From NCBI GenBank assembly GCA_016184365.1, contig JACPCW010000093.1:1-46776 (forward strand): a stretch of DNA of 46,776 nucleotides, written 5' to 3'. The translations under genes were made by a program, and so were the position numbers. Below are positions 1-10,595 of the stretch, piece by piece. Under the pieces are notes generated by a model. The model was not told the DNA's origin, did no database searches, and saw nothing but the letters and a program-made list of their open reading frames with translations. How positions within the stretch are numbered: the stretch's first letter is position 1; each line of letters opens with the position of its first letter. The DNA is from Candidatus Rokuibacteriota bacterium. GTDB lineage: Bacteria > Methylomirabilota > Methylomirabilia > Rokubacteriales > CSP1-6.

Positions 1-1
1 G

Positions 2-292
2 AAGCGGTGCCGCGCAGCTGAACTTCCGATCCATCCAGCACGGTTCCCCCGAGGACTTCCTGAGTTTTTCATCAAGCTGTGCACCGTGCCGGGCGATGTC
101 GTATTGGATTCGTTCGCTGGCTCGAATGTCACGGGGGAGGCCGCCGAGCGGCTTGGGCGCCGCTGGATCGCAATTGAGTTGGTGAAGGAATACCTGCAGG
201 GTTCAAAATTCCGCTTCGAACAGCCGTCGCTTCCAGCCGCACTCAACGGCGGCCGGCGAGCAGGCAGGACTCCAGCTGGCGAAACGAAGTGA
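2..292 (+). CDS. Site-specific DNA methyltransferase, C-terminal part (gene begins before the window)
   Basis: The frame is open from base 2 to a TGA at 290-292, so this is the 3' end of a gene cut by the window edge. It encodes a typical C-terminal segment of N4-cytosine/N6-adenine DNA methyltransferases (the N6_N4_Mtase family): HPARFP followed by [18 protein letters not shown], the AdoMet-binding loop [20 protein letters not shown], then IAIEL and YLQGSKFRF. The loop reads FAGSN, a common variant of FxGxG. The catalytic DPPY/SPPY motif must lie upstream and is not seen, so the target base cannot be given. Base composition is less GC-rich than the genes after 2 kb. The convergent gene ending 14 bases away may be its restriction partner. 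Family call is firm; its membership of an active restriction-modification system is inferred. Confidence 0.85.
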   Translation, partial: KRCRAAELPIHPARFPRGLPEFFIKLCTVPGDVVLDSFAGSNVTGEAAERLGRRWIAIELVKEYLQGSKFRFEQPSLPAALNGGRRAGRTPAGETK

Positions 293-305
293 GTCGTCGA
301 TCGCT

Positions 306-1184
306 CTAGATTTCACCGCGATCCAACATCACTGCGACGACCTGTGGACTCTCGCGATCGAGAAGTTCGGTAAATGTCCTCAACGGGATCATCTCGTTCG
401 TTAGCGAGAAGTGCATATCGATCTCAGCACCGCGGTAACTCTGGTTAAAACGTGGCACCCTCAGGGCGAAGACTCGCTCGAAGAGCAGTTGCCTCATTAA
501 GTTGTCGGCGCGGCGGGCCGACACAACTCTGAATTCGCCTTCGCTCATCCGTAGTAGGACATCCTCAAACTGCGCCTGATACGCGGGTTGGCCGAGCTCC
601 TCAGCGATCGCCTCTTCGAGGACACGCCGACCTTTGACAGCACTCAAGACAGACACAAAGTCGTCTGGGACGAACCGACCAATCGTCGGAGCACTCAAAC
701 CTGGAATGCTGAGCACCAGGAACACATACGGAAACCGGTTGCCGTGAAACTTGATATTCATCCGGAAGAGCGGTCGTCCGACGGAATCGTTCACGACGTA
801 GTCGGTATCGCTCCGTTCGGCAACGCGCTTTACCATTGAAAGAGGCCGGCCAGCGGTGATGTCTTCGGCCTCGAAACGTCGCTCGGTGAGTGTGCCGAGC
901 AGCATCTGGGCGATGCCACGCCGCCGGTACTCTGACCGTTCCAAGCGCTCGCGGAGGTCCGGTATGAGACCTGCGAGACCTTGAGCCTGAATCGTCTCTG
1001 CCTTCTGAAGTAGCCATTTTCGAGGCCGAGATGTGTCGGCGGAAACCGCGTCGATGTTTTCGCCTCGGATGAGTCGCAGTATCGCCAGAGCGTCGCGATA
1101 CTCGGGCAGAGCAGTTGGACTCAGCGACTGGATTCTCTGTAAGACCGCGACGAAATGCTCAAAATCCTCAGTCGGGGAGGTCAT
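306..1184 (-). CDS. Uncharacterised protein, possible restriction endonuclease partner of the methyltransferase
   Basis: A 292-residue protein converging on the methyltransferase with a 13-base gap. The frame stays open 45 codons further upstream, but that stretch is Arg/Gly-rich and non-protein-like, so the ATG at 1184 (MTSPTEDFEHF) is preferred. I do not recognise the family with certainty. The N-terminal 110 residues look helical. Around residues 126-148 there is an acidic pair (SDTDYVVND), a short turn (SVGRPLF) and then RMNIKFHG. This resembles the D...(D/E/N)xK core of PD-(D/E)xK nucleases, with D128 or D133 and K145 as candidate catalytic residues. Adjacency to a DNA methyltransferase, convergent orientation and shared lower GC support a restriction role. 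No signal peptide or membrane segment is seen. A DNA-binding protein of other function remains possible. Confidence 0.5.
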   Translation of the reverse strand: MTSPTEDFEHFVAVLQRIQSLSPTALPEYRDALAILRLIRGENIDAVSADTSRPRKWLLQKAETIQAQGLAGLIPDLRERLERSEYRRRGIAQMLLGTLTERRFEAEDITAGRPLSMVKRVAERSDTDYVVNDSVGRPLFRMNIKFHGNRFPYVFLVLSIPGLSAPTIGRFVPDDFVSVLSAVKGRRVLEEAIAEELGQPAYQAQFEDVLLRMSEGEFRVVSARRADNLMRQLLFERVFALRVPRFNQSYRGAEIDMHFSLTNEMIPLRTFTELLDRESPQVVAVMLDRGEI

Positions 1185-1555
1185 TCCGATGCGCGTCGTT
1201 GTCGCTCGACCCCTCGGCCGACGGTAGTGACTACCGGCCCGGCGGCGTTCGCCTGCGAATGTCCATTGCGAGTGTGAATCCCCAGCATGGCCCGCCGATC
1301 GTAACCCGGTTGACGGCATCGAGCCAGATTCCCGTCGGCGTTACCATTATCGTGCAGCGGACTTTTACCGTGCAGTGGACTTTGCGATCGCCTATTCCGT
1401 GCTCGTCGTCGCACTGCTCGCGATTCTCTGCGCTGGAATAGGCCCGGCCACTGCTGTCCCAATTGGCCCTGAACCGCGATTCTTGGACGGGTTAAGCCCT
1501 TGAAATCACTGGAGCGCTTCGTTGGCGGCCGATCGAGGTCTCCCGGCCGGCGCGA

Positions 1556-1697
1556 GATGCTGTCCAAGTTGCGGAGCGGATCTCTCGGACGCCAGGGCGC
1601 CGCGGAGCGGCGTTCCAGGGGCGAAAAACGGGCCTCCCGTGGCCGTAGGCGACCCGTGGCCCTCGGGTGGAGGGCCTCGGATGCTGTCCAAGTTGCG
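1556..1697. repeat. Direct repeat pair, 18 bp, spaced 124 bases apart start to start
   Basis: GATGCTGTCCAAGTTGCG occurs exactly at 1556-1573 and again at 1680-1697. The second copy forms the left arm of the hairpin at 1685-1721. The intervening DNA is itself rich in CCCGTGGCC-type repeats. No gene or transposase accompanies it. Confidence 0.6.
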
Positions 1698-1721
1698 CCC
1701 CTCGCAAACCCAATTTGGACA
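1685..1721. repeat. Imperfect hairpin built on the second direct-repeat copy
   Basis: TGTCCAA (1685-1691) pairs with TTGGACA (1715-1721), and inside it TTGCG (1693-1697) pairs with CGCAA (1703-1707). A bulge lies on the right side. There is no U-tract, so it is unlikely to be a Rho-independent terminator. Confidence 0.5.
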
Positions 1722-2035
1722 AGAGTGAGGCCCGGCGGTTTGGATGGTTCGCGAAATCTCTCGTACGCGTCGCGCTTGTCAGCGAGCTAACGCAAAGATC
1801 TATGCGATGTTGCCGGAGAACTGGGAAGCATTCATCGACCGAAGACTTGGGAAATATCTGAAGCGCGGGACGGTGGGCTCAGCTCGACTGACGGCGAACA
1901 AGCGCGCGCGTCTGACGAGTCCGCAGATCTGTACAGCACCGGCGAGGATCACGATGACGTCCGTGGTGGTGACGGGGAGCACGAGGTCATCGTAGCGCGG
2001 CCGCTCCTGGCGGGCCAGTGTATGGTTTCGGTGAC

Positions 2036-2938
2036 ATGAATACCCCGACGATCTCCGCCGCCGACCCGTACCAGCGCAAGCGCGTGCGCACCATCGACAC
2101 CGAGATGGCGTACGTGGACGTGGGGCAGGGGTCGCCCGTCGTGTTCCTGCACGGCAACCCGACGTCGTCGTATCTGTGGCGCAACGTGATTCCGTCCGTC
2201 GAGCCCGTCGCGTGGTGCCTGGCGCCCGATCTCATCGGCATGGGGGACTCGGGCCGCGCGGCCGGCGGGTCGTATCGCTTCGCGGATCACTCGCGGTACC
2301 TCGATGCGTGGTTCCACGCGCTCGACCTTCGCAACGTGACGCTCGTCGTCCACGACTGGGGCTCCGCGCTCGGGTTCTGGTGGGCGCAGCGCCATCCGGA
2401 CCGCGTGCGCGGGCTCGTCTACATGGAGGCGATCGTGCGGCCGCTCACGTGGGACGAGTGGCCCGAGAATGCCCGGAAGGTGTTCCAGGGGATGCGCTCG
2501 CCGGCGGGCGAGGACATGGTGCTGCAGAAGAACGTCTTCGTGGAACGCATCCTGCCCGCGAGCGTCATGCGGACGCTCGGTCCCGACGAGATGGCGCGCT
2601 ACCGCAAGCGGTTCGCCGAGCCCGGCGAGTTGCGGCGACCGACGCTCCAGTGGCCGCGCGAGATCCCGATCGGCGGCGAGCCGGCCGACGTCGTCGAGAT
2701 CGTCGAGGGCTATGCGCGCTGGCTCGCGACGACGCCGATTCCGAAGCTCTTCATCAACGCCGAGCCGGGCTCGATCCTCGTCGGCGCGCAGCGTGAGTTC
2801 TGCCGGACGTGGCCGAACCAGCGCGAGGTGACCGTGCCCGGCCTGCACTTCGTCCAGGAAGATTCGCCGGGCGAGATCGGCCGCGCCATCGCGGAGTTCG
2901 TGCCGAGCCTCGCAGGCCGGACAGGAGATCGATCATGA
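2036..2938 (+). CDS. dhaA: Haloalkane dehalogenase (DhaA/HLD-II type)
   Basis: Hydrolyses carbon-halogen bonds of haloalkanes to alcohol, halide and a proton; cytoplasmic, cofactor-free. The 300-residue alpha/beta hydrolase has the full HLD-II catalytic set. The nucleophile D107 lies in VVHDWGSALG, the first halide-binding Trp is W108, the second halide-binding residue N41 lies in HGNPTSSYLW, the acid E131 lies in VYMEAIVRP, and the base H271 lies in GLHFVQED. Length matches the family (about 290-310). ATG 2036 (MNTPTISAADP) is chosen over a start six codons earlier because DhaA-like proteins begin close to this point. It is the first gene of a five-gene run joined by overlaps or short gaps; the cupin start overlaps its stop by ATGA. 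The substrate is unknown; some close relatives act on non-halogenated esters or epoxides, so dehalogenation itself is predicted from motifs. Confidence 0.92.
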   Translation: MNTPTISAADPYQRKRVRTIDTEMAYVDVGQGSPVVFLHGNPTSSYLWRNVIPSVEPVAWCLAPDLIGMGDSGRAAGGSYRFADHSRYLDAWFHALDLRNVTLVVHDWGSALGFWWAQRHPDRVRGLVYMEAIVRPLTWDEWPENARKVFQGMRSPAGEDMVLQKNVFVERILPASVMRTLGPDEMARYRKRFAEPGELRRPTLQWPREIPIGGEPADVVEIVEGYARWLATTPIPKLFINAEPGSILVGAQREFCRTWPNQREVTVPGLHFVQEDSPGEIGRAIAEFVPSLAGRTGDRS

Positions 2939-3453
2939 GCAGCGTCGATCCCGTGCGTGGTCACGCCGTCGTCATGCAGCCCGGCGAAGGGCCGTCCTAC
3001 TGGCAGCCCATTCCCGCGAACGGGCACGCGGATCCGAAGCTCTTCCCCGCGAACACGCGCTTCGACACGCTCGCGATGGGGTATCAGACCATCGCGCCGG
3101 GCGGACGCGTGCGCGAGCACTCGCACGGCACGCAGGTCGAGCTGCAGATCTGCTTCCGCGGGCGCGGCCGCGTCGTCGTCGACGGCGTCAGCCATCCGCT
3201 CGTGCCGGGCACGGCCTGCATGCTCGGCTACGACGTGAAGCACGAGATCGTCAACGAGACCGACCAGGACCTCGTGATGCTGTGGGTGATCGCGCCGCCC
3301 GGCCTCGAGGACTTCTTCAAGGGCATCGGACGCCCGCGCGCCGCCGGCGAGCCGGCGCCCGCGCCGTTCGCGCGCCCCGAGGACGTCGTCGCGATCGAGC
3401 GTGCGATGGGCATGAACGACACGCGGCCGTGGCCGGCCGCTCCGCAACGGTGA
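2935..3453 (+). CDS. Cupin-domain protein
   Basis: A 172-residue protein with one cupin barrel at about residues 30-125. Motif 1 is G(X)5HxH-like (GGRVREHSHGTQVEL, with two His and a Glu as likely metal ligands). Motif 2 follows the glycine-rich turn LVPGTACMLGYDVKHEI, which supplies a further His. It has no signal peptide and is probably cytoplasmic. Such small cupins act as metal-dependent dioxygenases or isomerases, or simply bind small molecules; nothing here identifies the substrate. The C-terminal 40 residues are Pro/Ala-rich and outside the barrel. The start is fixed by the ATGA overlap with the dehalogenase, and its stop overlaps the next gene as TGATG, so it is very likely translated in coupling with both. 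Confidence 0.85.
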   Translation: MSSVDPVRGHAVVMQPGEGPSYWQPIPANGHADPKLFPANTRFDTLAMGYQTIAPGGRVREHSHGTQVELQICFRGRGRVVVDGVSHPLVPGTACMLGYDVKHEIVNETDQDLVMLWVIAPPGLEDFFKGIGRPRAAGEPAPAPFARPEDVVAIERAMGMNDTRPWPAAPQR

Positions 3454-4250
3454 TGCCCCGGCTGTCGATCGGCGACGCGGAGCTCCATTACGAGGAGGCG
3501 GGGCAGGGGCCGCCGCTGATGCTCGTGACGGGCCTGAACGGCGTCGGGGCGTTCTGGGTGAAGCAGGTGCCGGACTTCTCCCGCGACTTCCGCGTCGTCA
3601 CCCACGACCATCGCGGCACCGGGCAGAGCACCCACTCGCGCATCACGTATTCGGTCGAGCAGATGGCGGACGACGTGTTGCGTCTGATGGACCGTCTCGG
3701 CATCGAGCGCGCGCACCTCGCGGGACATTCGACCGGCGGCGCGATCGGGCAGGTGATCGCGCAGGACCATCCGGACCGGCTGCTGAGTCTCGTGCTGAGC
3801 GCGACCTGGCCGGGACGCGATCCGTATTTCCGCCGGCTCTTCGAGATGCGGAAGCAGATCCTCCTGACGTCGGGCGTCGAGGCCTACCAGGGGTCGTCGA
3901 TCCTCGTGCTCGCGCCACCGCAGTGGGTCAGCGCCAACGACGCGGCGATCACCGAGATGCATCGGCAGCAGGCCGCGGCCGCGGCGCCGGTGGAGGTCAC
4001 CGCGAGCCGCATCGACGCCATCGTGGCGTTCGAGCGCCGCGCCCGCCTCGGCGAGATCCGCACGCCGACGCTCGTCGTCGTCGCCGCCGACGACATGGTG
4101 ACGCCGCGCTTCTATTCCGACGAGCTGGCGGAGCGCATTCCGAGCGCGAAGCTCGCCGTCCTCGACGGCGGTGGCCACTTCGCGCCGCAGCTGACGAGCG
4201 ACGCGTACAACCGGGCCGTCGGCGCGTTCCTCCGCGCGCAGCGCGCGTAA
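3453..4250 (+). CDS. Alpha/beta-fold hydrolase
   Basis: A 265-residue hydrolase with a complete triad: S93 in the nucleophile elbow GHSTGG, D213 or D214 in VAADDMVTP, and H242 in DGGGHFAPQ. The oxyanion region is VTGLNGVGAFW, and HDHRGTGQS matches the RutD/3-oxoadipate enol-lactonase branch (RutD is the aminoacrylate hydrolase of pyrimidine degradation). It differs from the dehalogenase two genes upstream in having a Ser rather than an Asp nucleophile, so it should cleave an ester, lactone or C-N bond. The start ATG 3453 overlaps the cupin stop. The neighbours suggest a shared small-molecule degradation route, but the substrate cannot be read from the sequence. Confidence 0.85.
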   Translation: MPRLSIGDAELHYEEAGQGPPLMLVTGLNGVGAFWVKQVPDFSRDFRVVTHDHRGTGQSTHSRITYSVEQMADDVLRLMDRLGIERAHLAGHSTGGAIGQVIAQDHPDRLLSLVLSATWPGRDPYFRRLFEMRKQILLTSGVEAYQGSSILVLAPPQWVSANDAAITEMHRQQAAAAAPVEVTASRIDAIVAFERRARLGEIRTPTLVVVAADDMVTPRFYSDELAERIPSAKLAVLDGGGHFAPQLTSDAYNRAVGAFLRAQRA

Positions 4251-4258
4251 CGGTACTC

Positions 4259-4975
4259 GTGACGACCACGACGCGAACGGTGACGCTGCGCATCTTCCGC
4301 TGGTCGTCGGGCGAAGCGGAGCGGTCGCAGGCCTATCGCGTCACGGTGGGCCCGGACACGACGGTGCTGGACGCGCTCGTCGACATCCAGCGCGGCGAGG
4401 ACTCGACGCTGGCGTTCCGCTATGCCTGCCGCGTCGGCATGTGCGGCTCGTGCGCGATGGTCGTGGACGGCCGCGAGCGCTGGGCCTGCCGGACACGGCT
4501 CCAATCGTTCGGCGACCGCGTGGACGTCCGCCCGCTCTATCACTTTCCGGTCCTGCGCGATCTCGCCGTCGACATGACGCCCTTCGTCGAGCGATTGCGC
4601 GCGGTGGGCGCCGCGATGACGCCCGCGGACGACGCGCCGTCCTACGCGCGCATGCCGGCCGATGCGCCGGCGCGTCGGGAGATCGACGCCGCCATCGAGT
4701 GCATCGGCTGCGGCATGTGCGTGTCGGCGTGCACGATGGTCGCGCATCACCCGCGGTTTCCCGGGCCGGCGGCGCTGAATCGTGCGCTCACGCTGCAGCT
4801 CGACGCCCGCGACGGCGCACGTGACGACCGCTGGGCCGCGCTGCTGTCCGACGACGCGCTCTGGCGCTGCCACGGCCAGGGCAACTGCACCGACGTCTGT
4901 CCCATGGGGCTCGCGCCGACGGCGTCGATCATCCGACTGCGTCAGCTCGCCACGCGCCGCCTGTTCGGCCGGTGA
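4259..4975 (+). CDS. SdhB/FrdB-like iron-sulfur protein without a neighbouring flavoprotein
   Basis: A 238-residue protein (GTG start at 4259, giving VTTTTRTVTLRIF) with the two-domain layout of succinate dehydrogenase/fumarate reductase iron-sulfur subunits. The N-terminal [2Fe-2S] ferredoxin domain has C57, C62, C65 and C77 (YACRVGMCGSCAM and later WAC). The C-terminal domain has CIGCGMCVSAC (C148, C151, C154, C158) and CHGQGNCTDVCP (C204, C210, C214), the exact spacing for one [4Fe-4S] and one [3Fe-4S] cluster. It should pass electrons from a flavoprotein to a quinone or membrane partner. No SdhA-like gene adjoins it; the window's own SdhA has its dedicated SdhB at 15267. It lies between a hydrolase and a creatininase-family gene and overlaps the latter by GTGA. 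Its partner flavoprotein is unknown. Confidence 0.88.
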   Translation: MTTTTRTVTLRIFRWSSGEAERSQAYRVTVGPDTTVLDALVDIQRGEDSTLAFRYACRVGMCGSCAMVVDGRERWACRTRLQSFGDRVDVRPLYHFPVLRDLAVDMTPFVERLRAVGAAMTPADDAPSYARMPADAPARREIDAAIECIGCGMCVSACTMVAHHPRFPGPAALNRALTLQLDARDGARDDRWAALLSDDALWRCHGQGNCTDVCPMGLAPTASIIRLRQLATRRLFGR

Positions 4976-5766
4976 TCCGGCTCGCCGAGCTGACGTGGCC
5001 GGCCGCCGCGCGCCTCGCCCGCGACCCGCGCGCGGTCGTGCTGCTGCCGGTCGGCGCCATCGAGCAGCACGGCCCGCACCTGCCGCTGCTCGTCGACCTG
5101 CTCGGCGCCGAAGAGCTCGCGCGCCGCGTGGCGCCGCATCTCGCGCGTGCCGGCTGGCGCCCGGTGCTGGCGCCGGCGCTGCCGTACGGCGTGAGCACGC
5201 TCGCCGTCGGCTGGAGCGGGACGGTCTCGCTCTCGATCGCGACGTTCCGGCGTGTCGTCGTGGACGTGGTGCGCGCGCTCGCGTCGCACGGCTTCCGGCG
5301 CGTCGTGCTGACGAACTATCAGGCGGATCCCGACCAGCTGCGCGCGCTCGCGCTCGTCCGGCGCGATCTCGCGCGCCAGCGCGGTCTCACGGTCGTCGTC
5401 GCGGGCTTCACGCCGAACGCCAAGACGCCGAATGCGATGACCAATCCTGGCGTGCGCCGCCGCCTGCGCAGTCCGTCGCCGGACGCCGAATGGCATTCCG
5501 GCGAGCTCGAGACCGCGATGGTGATGGCAGCGGCGCCGCGGCTGGTGCGACGGCGCGTCGCGCGACGCCTGAAGCCGGTCTGGGTCGACTTCCGCGGCGG
5601 GCTCGCGCGTGGCGCGCGGAACTTCCGCGACCTCGCCCCCGGAGGCGCCGGCTACTTCGGCGCGCCCGCGTTCGCGCGAGCCAAGACCGGGCGCGATGTC
5701 ATGGCGCTGCGCGGAAAGCTCATCGCGCGTGAGATCATCGCGGCGCTCGGCGCCCGACCGACGTGA
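4972..5766 (+). CDS. Creatininase-family protein with an altered metal motif
   Basis: A 264-residue member of the creatininase/creatinine amidohydrolase family. It carries LPVGAIEQHGPHLPLLVD near residues 25-42, with candidate metal ligands E31, H33 and D42, and HSGELETA at 175-182 with E178. Family members hydrolyse cyclic amides or act in cofactor and mycofactocin pathways (MftE-like). The usual NGHGGN segment, whose His binds metal, is here NYQADPD at 115-121, so His is replaced by Gln117. Activity may therefore be changed. Starts at GTG 4972, overlapping the iron-sulfur gene stop. It is the last gene of the dehalogenase cluster, since a 233-base gap with a promoter candidate follows. Family certain, function not. 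Confidence 0.8.
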   Translation: MIRLAELTWPAAARLARDPRAVVLLPVGAIEQHGPHLPLLVDLLGAEELARRVAPHLARAGWRPVLAPALPYGVSTLAVGWSGTVSLSIATFRRVVVDVVRALASHGFRRVVLTNYQADPDQLRALALVRRDLARQRGLTVVVAGFTPNAKTPNAMTNPGVRRRLRSPSPDAEWHSGELETAMVMAAAPRLVRRRVARRLKPVWVDFRGGLARGARNFRDLAPGGAGYFGAPAFARAKTGRDVMALRGKLIAREIIAALGARPT

Positions 5767-5780
5767 ACCGGGAGGCTCTC

Positions 5781-5831
5781 GTGCACGACATCTTCGAGAT
5801 GAAGCGCCCGAGCGAGAGTTACCGGGGCTGA
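5781..5831 (+). CDS. Possible 16-codon mini-ORF or truncated gene start upstream of aconitase
   Basis: A GTG at 5781, preceded by GGGAGG at 5770-5775, opens a 16-codon frame (MHDIFEMKRPSESYRG) closed by TGA at 5829-5831. Its ribosome-binding site and residue choice look like a real N-terminus that ends abruptly, either a leader peptide or the remnant of a decayed gene. It resembles no family I know. Evidence is limited to the initiation signal and composition. Confidence 0.25.
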   Translation: MHDIFEMKRPSESYRG

Positions 5832-5892
5832 TGATGTTGGCCGAACGCGGGGGGTGAATGGGTCGATTGTCTCATTCGCGCGCCTCGCGTCC

Positions 5893-5921
5893 TTGACGCT
5901 AACCACGCGGCGCGTTAGTGT
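5893..5921 (+). promoter_or_regulatory. Candidate sigma70-type promoter of the TCA operon
   Basis: TTGACG (5893-5898) is separated by 17 bases from TAGTGT (5916-5921), a good -35 with a weak -10, about 80 bases upstream of the aconitase ATG. It overlaps an interrupted inverted repeat, CTAA (5899-5902) and TTAG (5915-5918), that could be an operator. It sits in the only sizeable gap before the operon. Confidence 0.35.
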
Positions 5922-5999
5922 TATTCGGCTTTCCGCGCCTCCCATTCCCTCGCCGGATGGGAGGCGAATTCTTGTCCGCGCTTCGAGAGGAGGCACCTG

Positions 6000-8335
6000 A
6001 TGTCCGCCGGCCAGATCCGCGCGCTTTACGAGTCGATGCCGGGCCGTCTCGCTCGCGCCCGTCGCACGTTCGGGCGCGCGCTCACGCTCACCGAGAAGAT
6101 CCTCGTCGCGCATTGCCACGACTTCGACACGCAGGAGTGGGAGCGCGGGAAGGCGATTCTGCGGCTTCGCGTGGATCGCGTCGCGCTGCAGGACGTCACC
6201 GGACAGATGGCGATCTTCCAGTTCATGATGTCGGGTCGCAAGCGCGTCGCCGTGCCGTCGACGATCCACTGCGACCATCTGATCCGCGCGGAGAGCGGCG
6301 CGGCGGACGACCTGCAGCGCGCGATTCGCGAGAGCGAAGAGGTCTACAACTTCATCCGCTCCGCGGCGCGCAAGTACGGGATGGGCTTCTGGAAGCCGGG
6401 CTCGGGCATCATCCACCAGGTCGTGCTCGAGAACTACGCCACGCCGGGCACGCTGATGATCGCGGCCGACTCGCACACCCCGAACGCCGGCGGCCTCGGC
6501 ATGCTCGCCATCGGTGTCGGCGGCGCGGACTGCGGTGAAGCGATGGCCGGCCTGCCGTGGGAAGTGCTGCATCCGAAGCTCGTCGGCGTTCACCTCACCG
6601 GGAAGCTCCAGGGCTGGACTGCGCCGAAGGACGTCATCACGTATCTGTGCACGCTGCTCACCGTGAAGGGCGGCACGAACAAGGTCATCGAGTATTTCGG
6701 GCCGGGCGCCGAATCGATCAGCGCCACCGGCAAGGCGACGATCTGCAACATGGGCGCGGAGCTCGGCGCCACCACGTCGATCTTCCCGTTCGACGCCAAG
6801 ATGGCGGCGTACCTGCGGGCGACCGAGCGTGCGGATCTGGCCGCGCTGGCCGAGGAGTTCCGCGAGCATCTCGTGCCCGATCCCGAGATCGCGCAGAAGC
6901 CGGCCACGCACTACGACGAGATCGTCGAGATCAACCTCGCCGAGCTCGAGCCGCACATCGTCGGGCCGCATTCGCCGGATCGCGGCCGTCCGATCTCGAA
7001 GCTCGCCTCGGACGTTCGTGAGAACGGCTGGCCGGCGAAGATCACCAACGCGCTCATCGGCTCGTGCACGAACTCGTCGTACGAAGACATGCGGCGCGCC
7101 GCGCACATCGCGATGCAGGGCTCGAAGGCCGGGTTGCGGGCCAAGTCGAAGTTCCTCGTCACGCCGGGCTCGGAGCGCGTGTTCCAGACGATCAAGCGCG
7201 CCGGCGTCGTGGAGACGTTCGGCAAAATCGACGCCACGGTGCTCGCGAACGCGTGCGGCCCGTGCATCGGGCAGTGGAAGCGCACGGACATCGGCGCGAA
7301 CGAGCCGAACACGATCGTCAGCTCGTTCAACCGGAACTTCCCCGGCCGCAACGACGGGTCGCAGGCGACGCTGTCGTTCATCACGAGCCCCGAGATCGTC
7401 ACCGCGCTCGCATTCGCCGGCACGCTCGAGTTCAACCCGCTCACCGACACGCTCCCCGGCCCCGACGGCAAGCCGGTGCGCTTCACGCCGCCGGAGGCGG
7501 AAGAGCTGCCGCGCGACGGGTTCGCGCGCGGCACCGAGGGCTACGAAGAGCCGGCCGCGGATGCGGACTCGGTGCAGATCGCGATCCCGGCCAACAGCGA
7601 GCGGCTCCAGCTCCTCGGCCCGTTCGTCGCGTGGGACGGTCGTGACTACGTGGATCTGCCGATCCTCGTGAAGACGAAGGGCAAGACGACGACCGATCAC
7701 ATCTCGCCGGCCGGGCCGTGGCTACGCTTCCGCGGTCACCTCGACAAGATCAGCGACAACATGTTCCTCGGCGCGCTCAACGCGTTCAGCGGCGAGACGG
7801 GCAAGGGCGTGAACCCGTTGACCGGCGCGTCCGGGCAGGCGTTCTCCAAGATCGCCCGCGAGCTGAAGGCGAAGGGCCAGTACTGGATCGTCATCGGCGA
7901 CGAGAACTACGGCGAGGGCTCGAGCCGCGAGCACGCCGCGATGTCACCGCGCTACCTCGGATGCGTCGCGGTGCTCGTGCGCAGCTTCGCGCGCATCCAC
8001 GAAACGAACTTGAAGAAGCAGGGCGTGCTTCCGTTGACCTTCATCGATCCGGCGGACTACGAGCGATTCGATCAGAACGACCACATCACCATCTCGGGCC
8101 TGTACGCGCTCGAGCCCGGCAAGCCGGTGAAGGTGATCGTCAAGAAGCCGGACGGCCGCGTCGAGGAAATCCAGGTCAGGCACAGCCTGACTCGCGAGCA
8201 GATCGCGTGGTTCCGGGCCGGCTCGGCGCTCAACGCCGGAGCGGCCGTCGATCCCTCGACGGGCGCCAAGGTCGAGATGCACGACGTGAAGCTCGACCCG
8301 CACGATACGAAAGCGAAGCCAGGAAAGGACGTGTG

Positions 8336-8336
<1 letters not shown>
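6000..8336 (+). CDS. acn: Aconitate hydratase (mitochondrial-type aconitase)
   Basis: Interconverts citrate and isocitrate through cis-aconitate; cytoplasmic, [4Fe-4S]-dependent. The 778-residue protein is full length for mitochondrial-type aconitases and shorter than bacterial AcnA (about 890) or AcnB (about 860). Cluster ligands are C356 in GSCTNSS and C419/C422 in ACGPCIGQW. Other signatures are [31 protein letters not shown] and, in the C-terminal swivel domain, [11 protein letters not shown], whose Ser/Arg bind substrate. The start is supported by a strong Shine-Dalgarno (AGAGGAGG, 5986-5993) seven bases before the ATG. It is the first gene of the TCA operon, and its TGA overlaps the next ATG by one base. 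Confidence 0.97.
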
Positions 8337-10552
<2,216 letters not shown>

Positions 10553-10595
10553 CGATTCGCGTCCACGATCGACGCGCCGAGGGGGTCGGACCGGG

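Larger units (their letters stand above)
1185..2035. other. Long intergenic region with short repeats and a hairpin, no convincing gene
   Basis: About 850 bases separate the putative restriction gene from the dehalogenase cluster. Open frames here are short, lack family resemblance and use mixed third positions. The region holds an imperfect 18-base-period tandem repeat at 1351-1383 (CGTGCAGNGGACTTT twice), an 18-base direct repeat at 1556-1573 and 1680-1697, and a hairpin at 1685-1721. CCCGTGGCC is repeated at 1636-1644 and 1653-1661. It looks like decayed or repeat-derived DNA marking the edge between the lower-GC restriction-modification segment and the host-like GC-rich genes. The promoter of the dehalogenase cluster should lie at its right end, but no clear -35/-10 pair was found. 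Confidence 0.5.

Noticed and set aside
1667..1995. Several short plus- and minus-strand frames in the gap before the dehalogenase
   Set aside because: Overlapping, short, with repeat-derived sequence and no recognisable motif or initiation signal.
5652..7700. Long open frame on the minus strand opposite aconitase (and similar ones opposite icd-mdh, sdhA and the ATZ/TRZ gene)
   Set aside because: GC-rich third positions keep antisense frames free of stops. The products are Arg/Asp/His-rich without family resemblance, while the plus strand holds clear enzymes.
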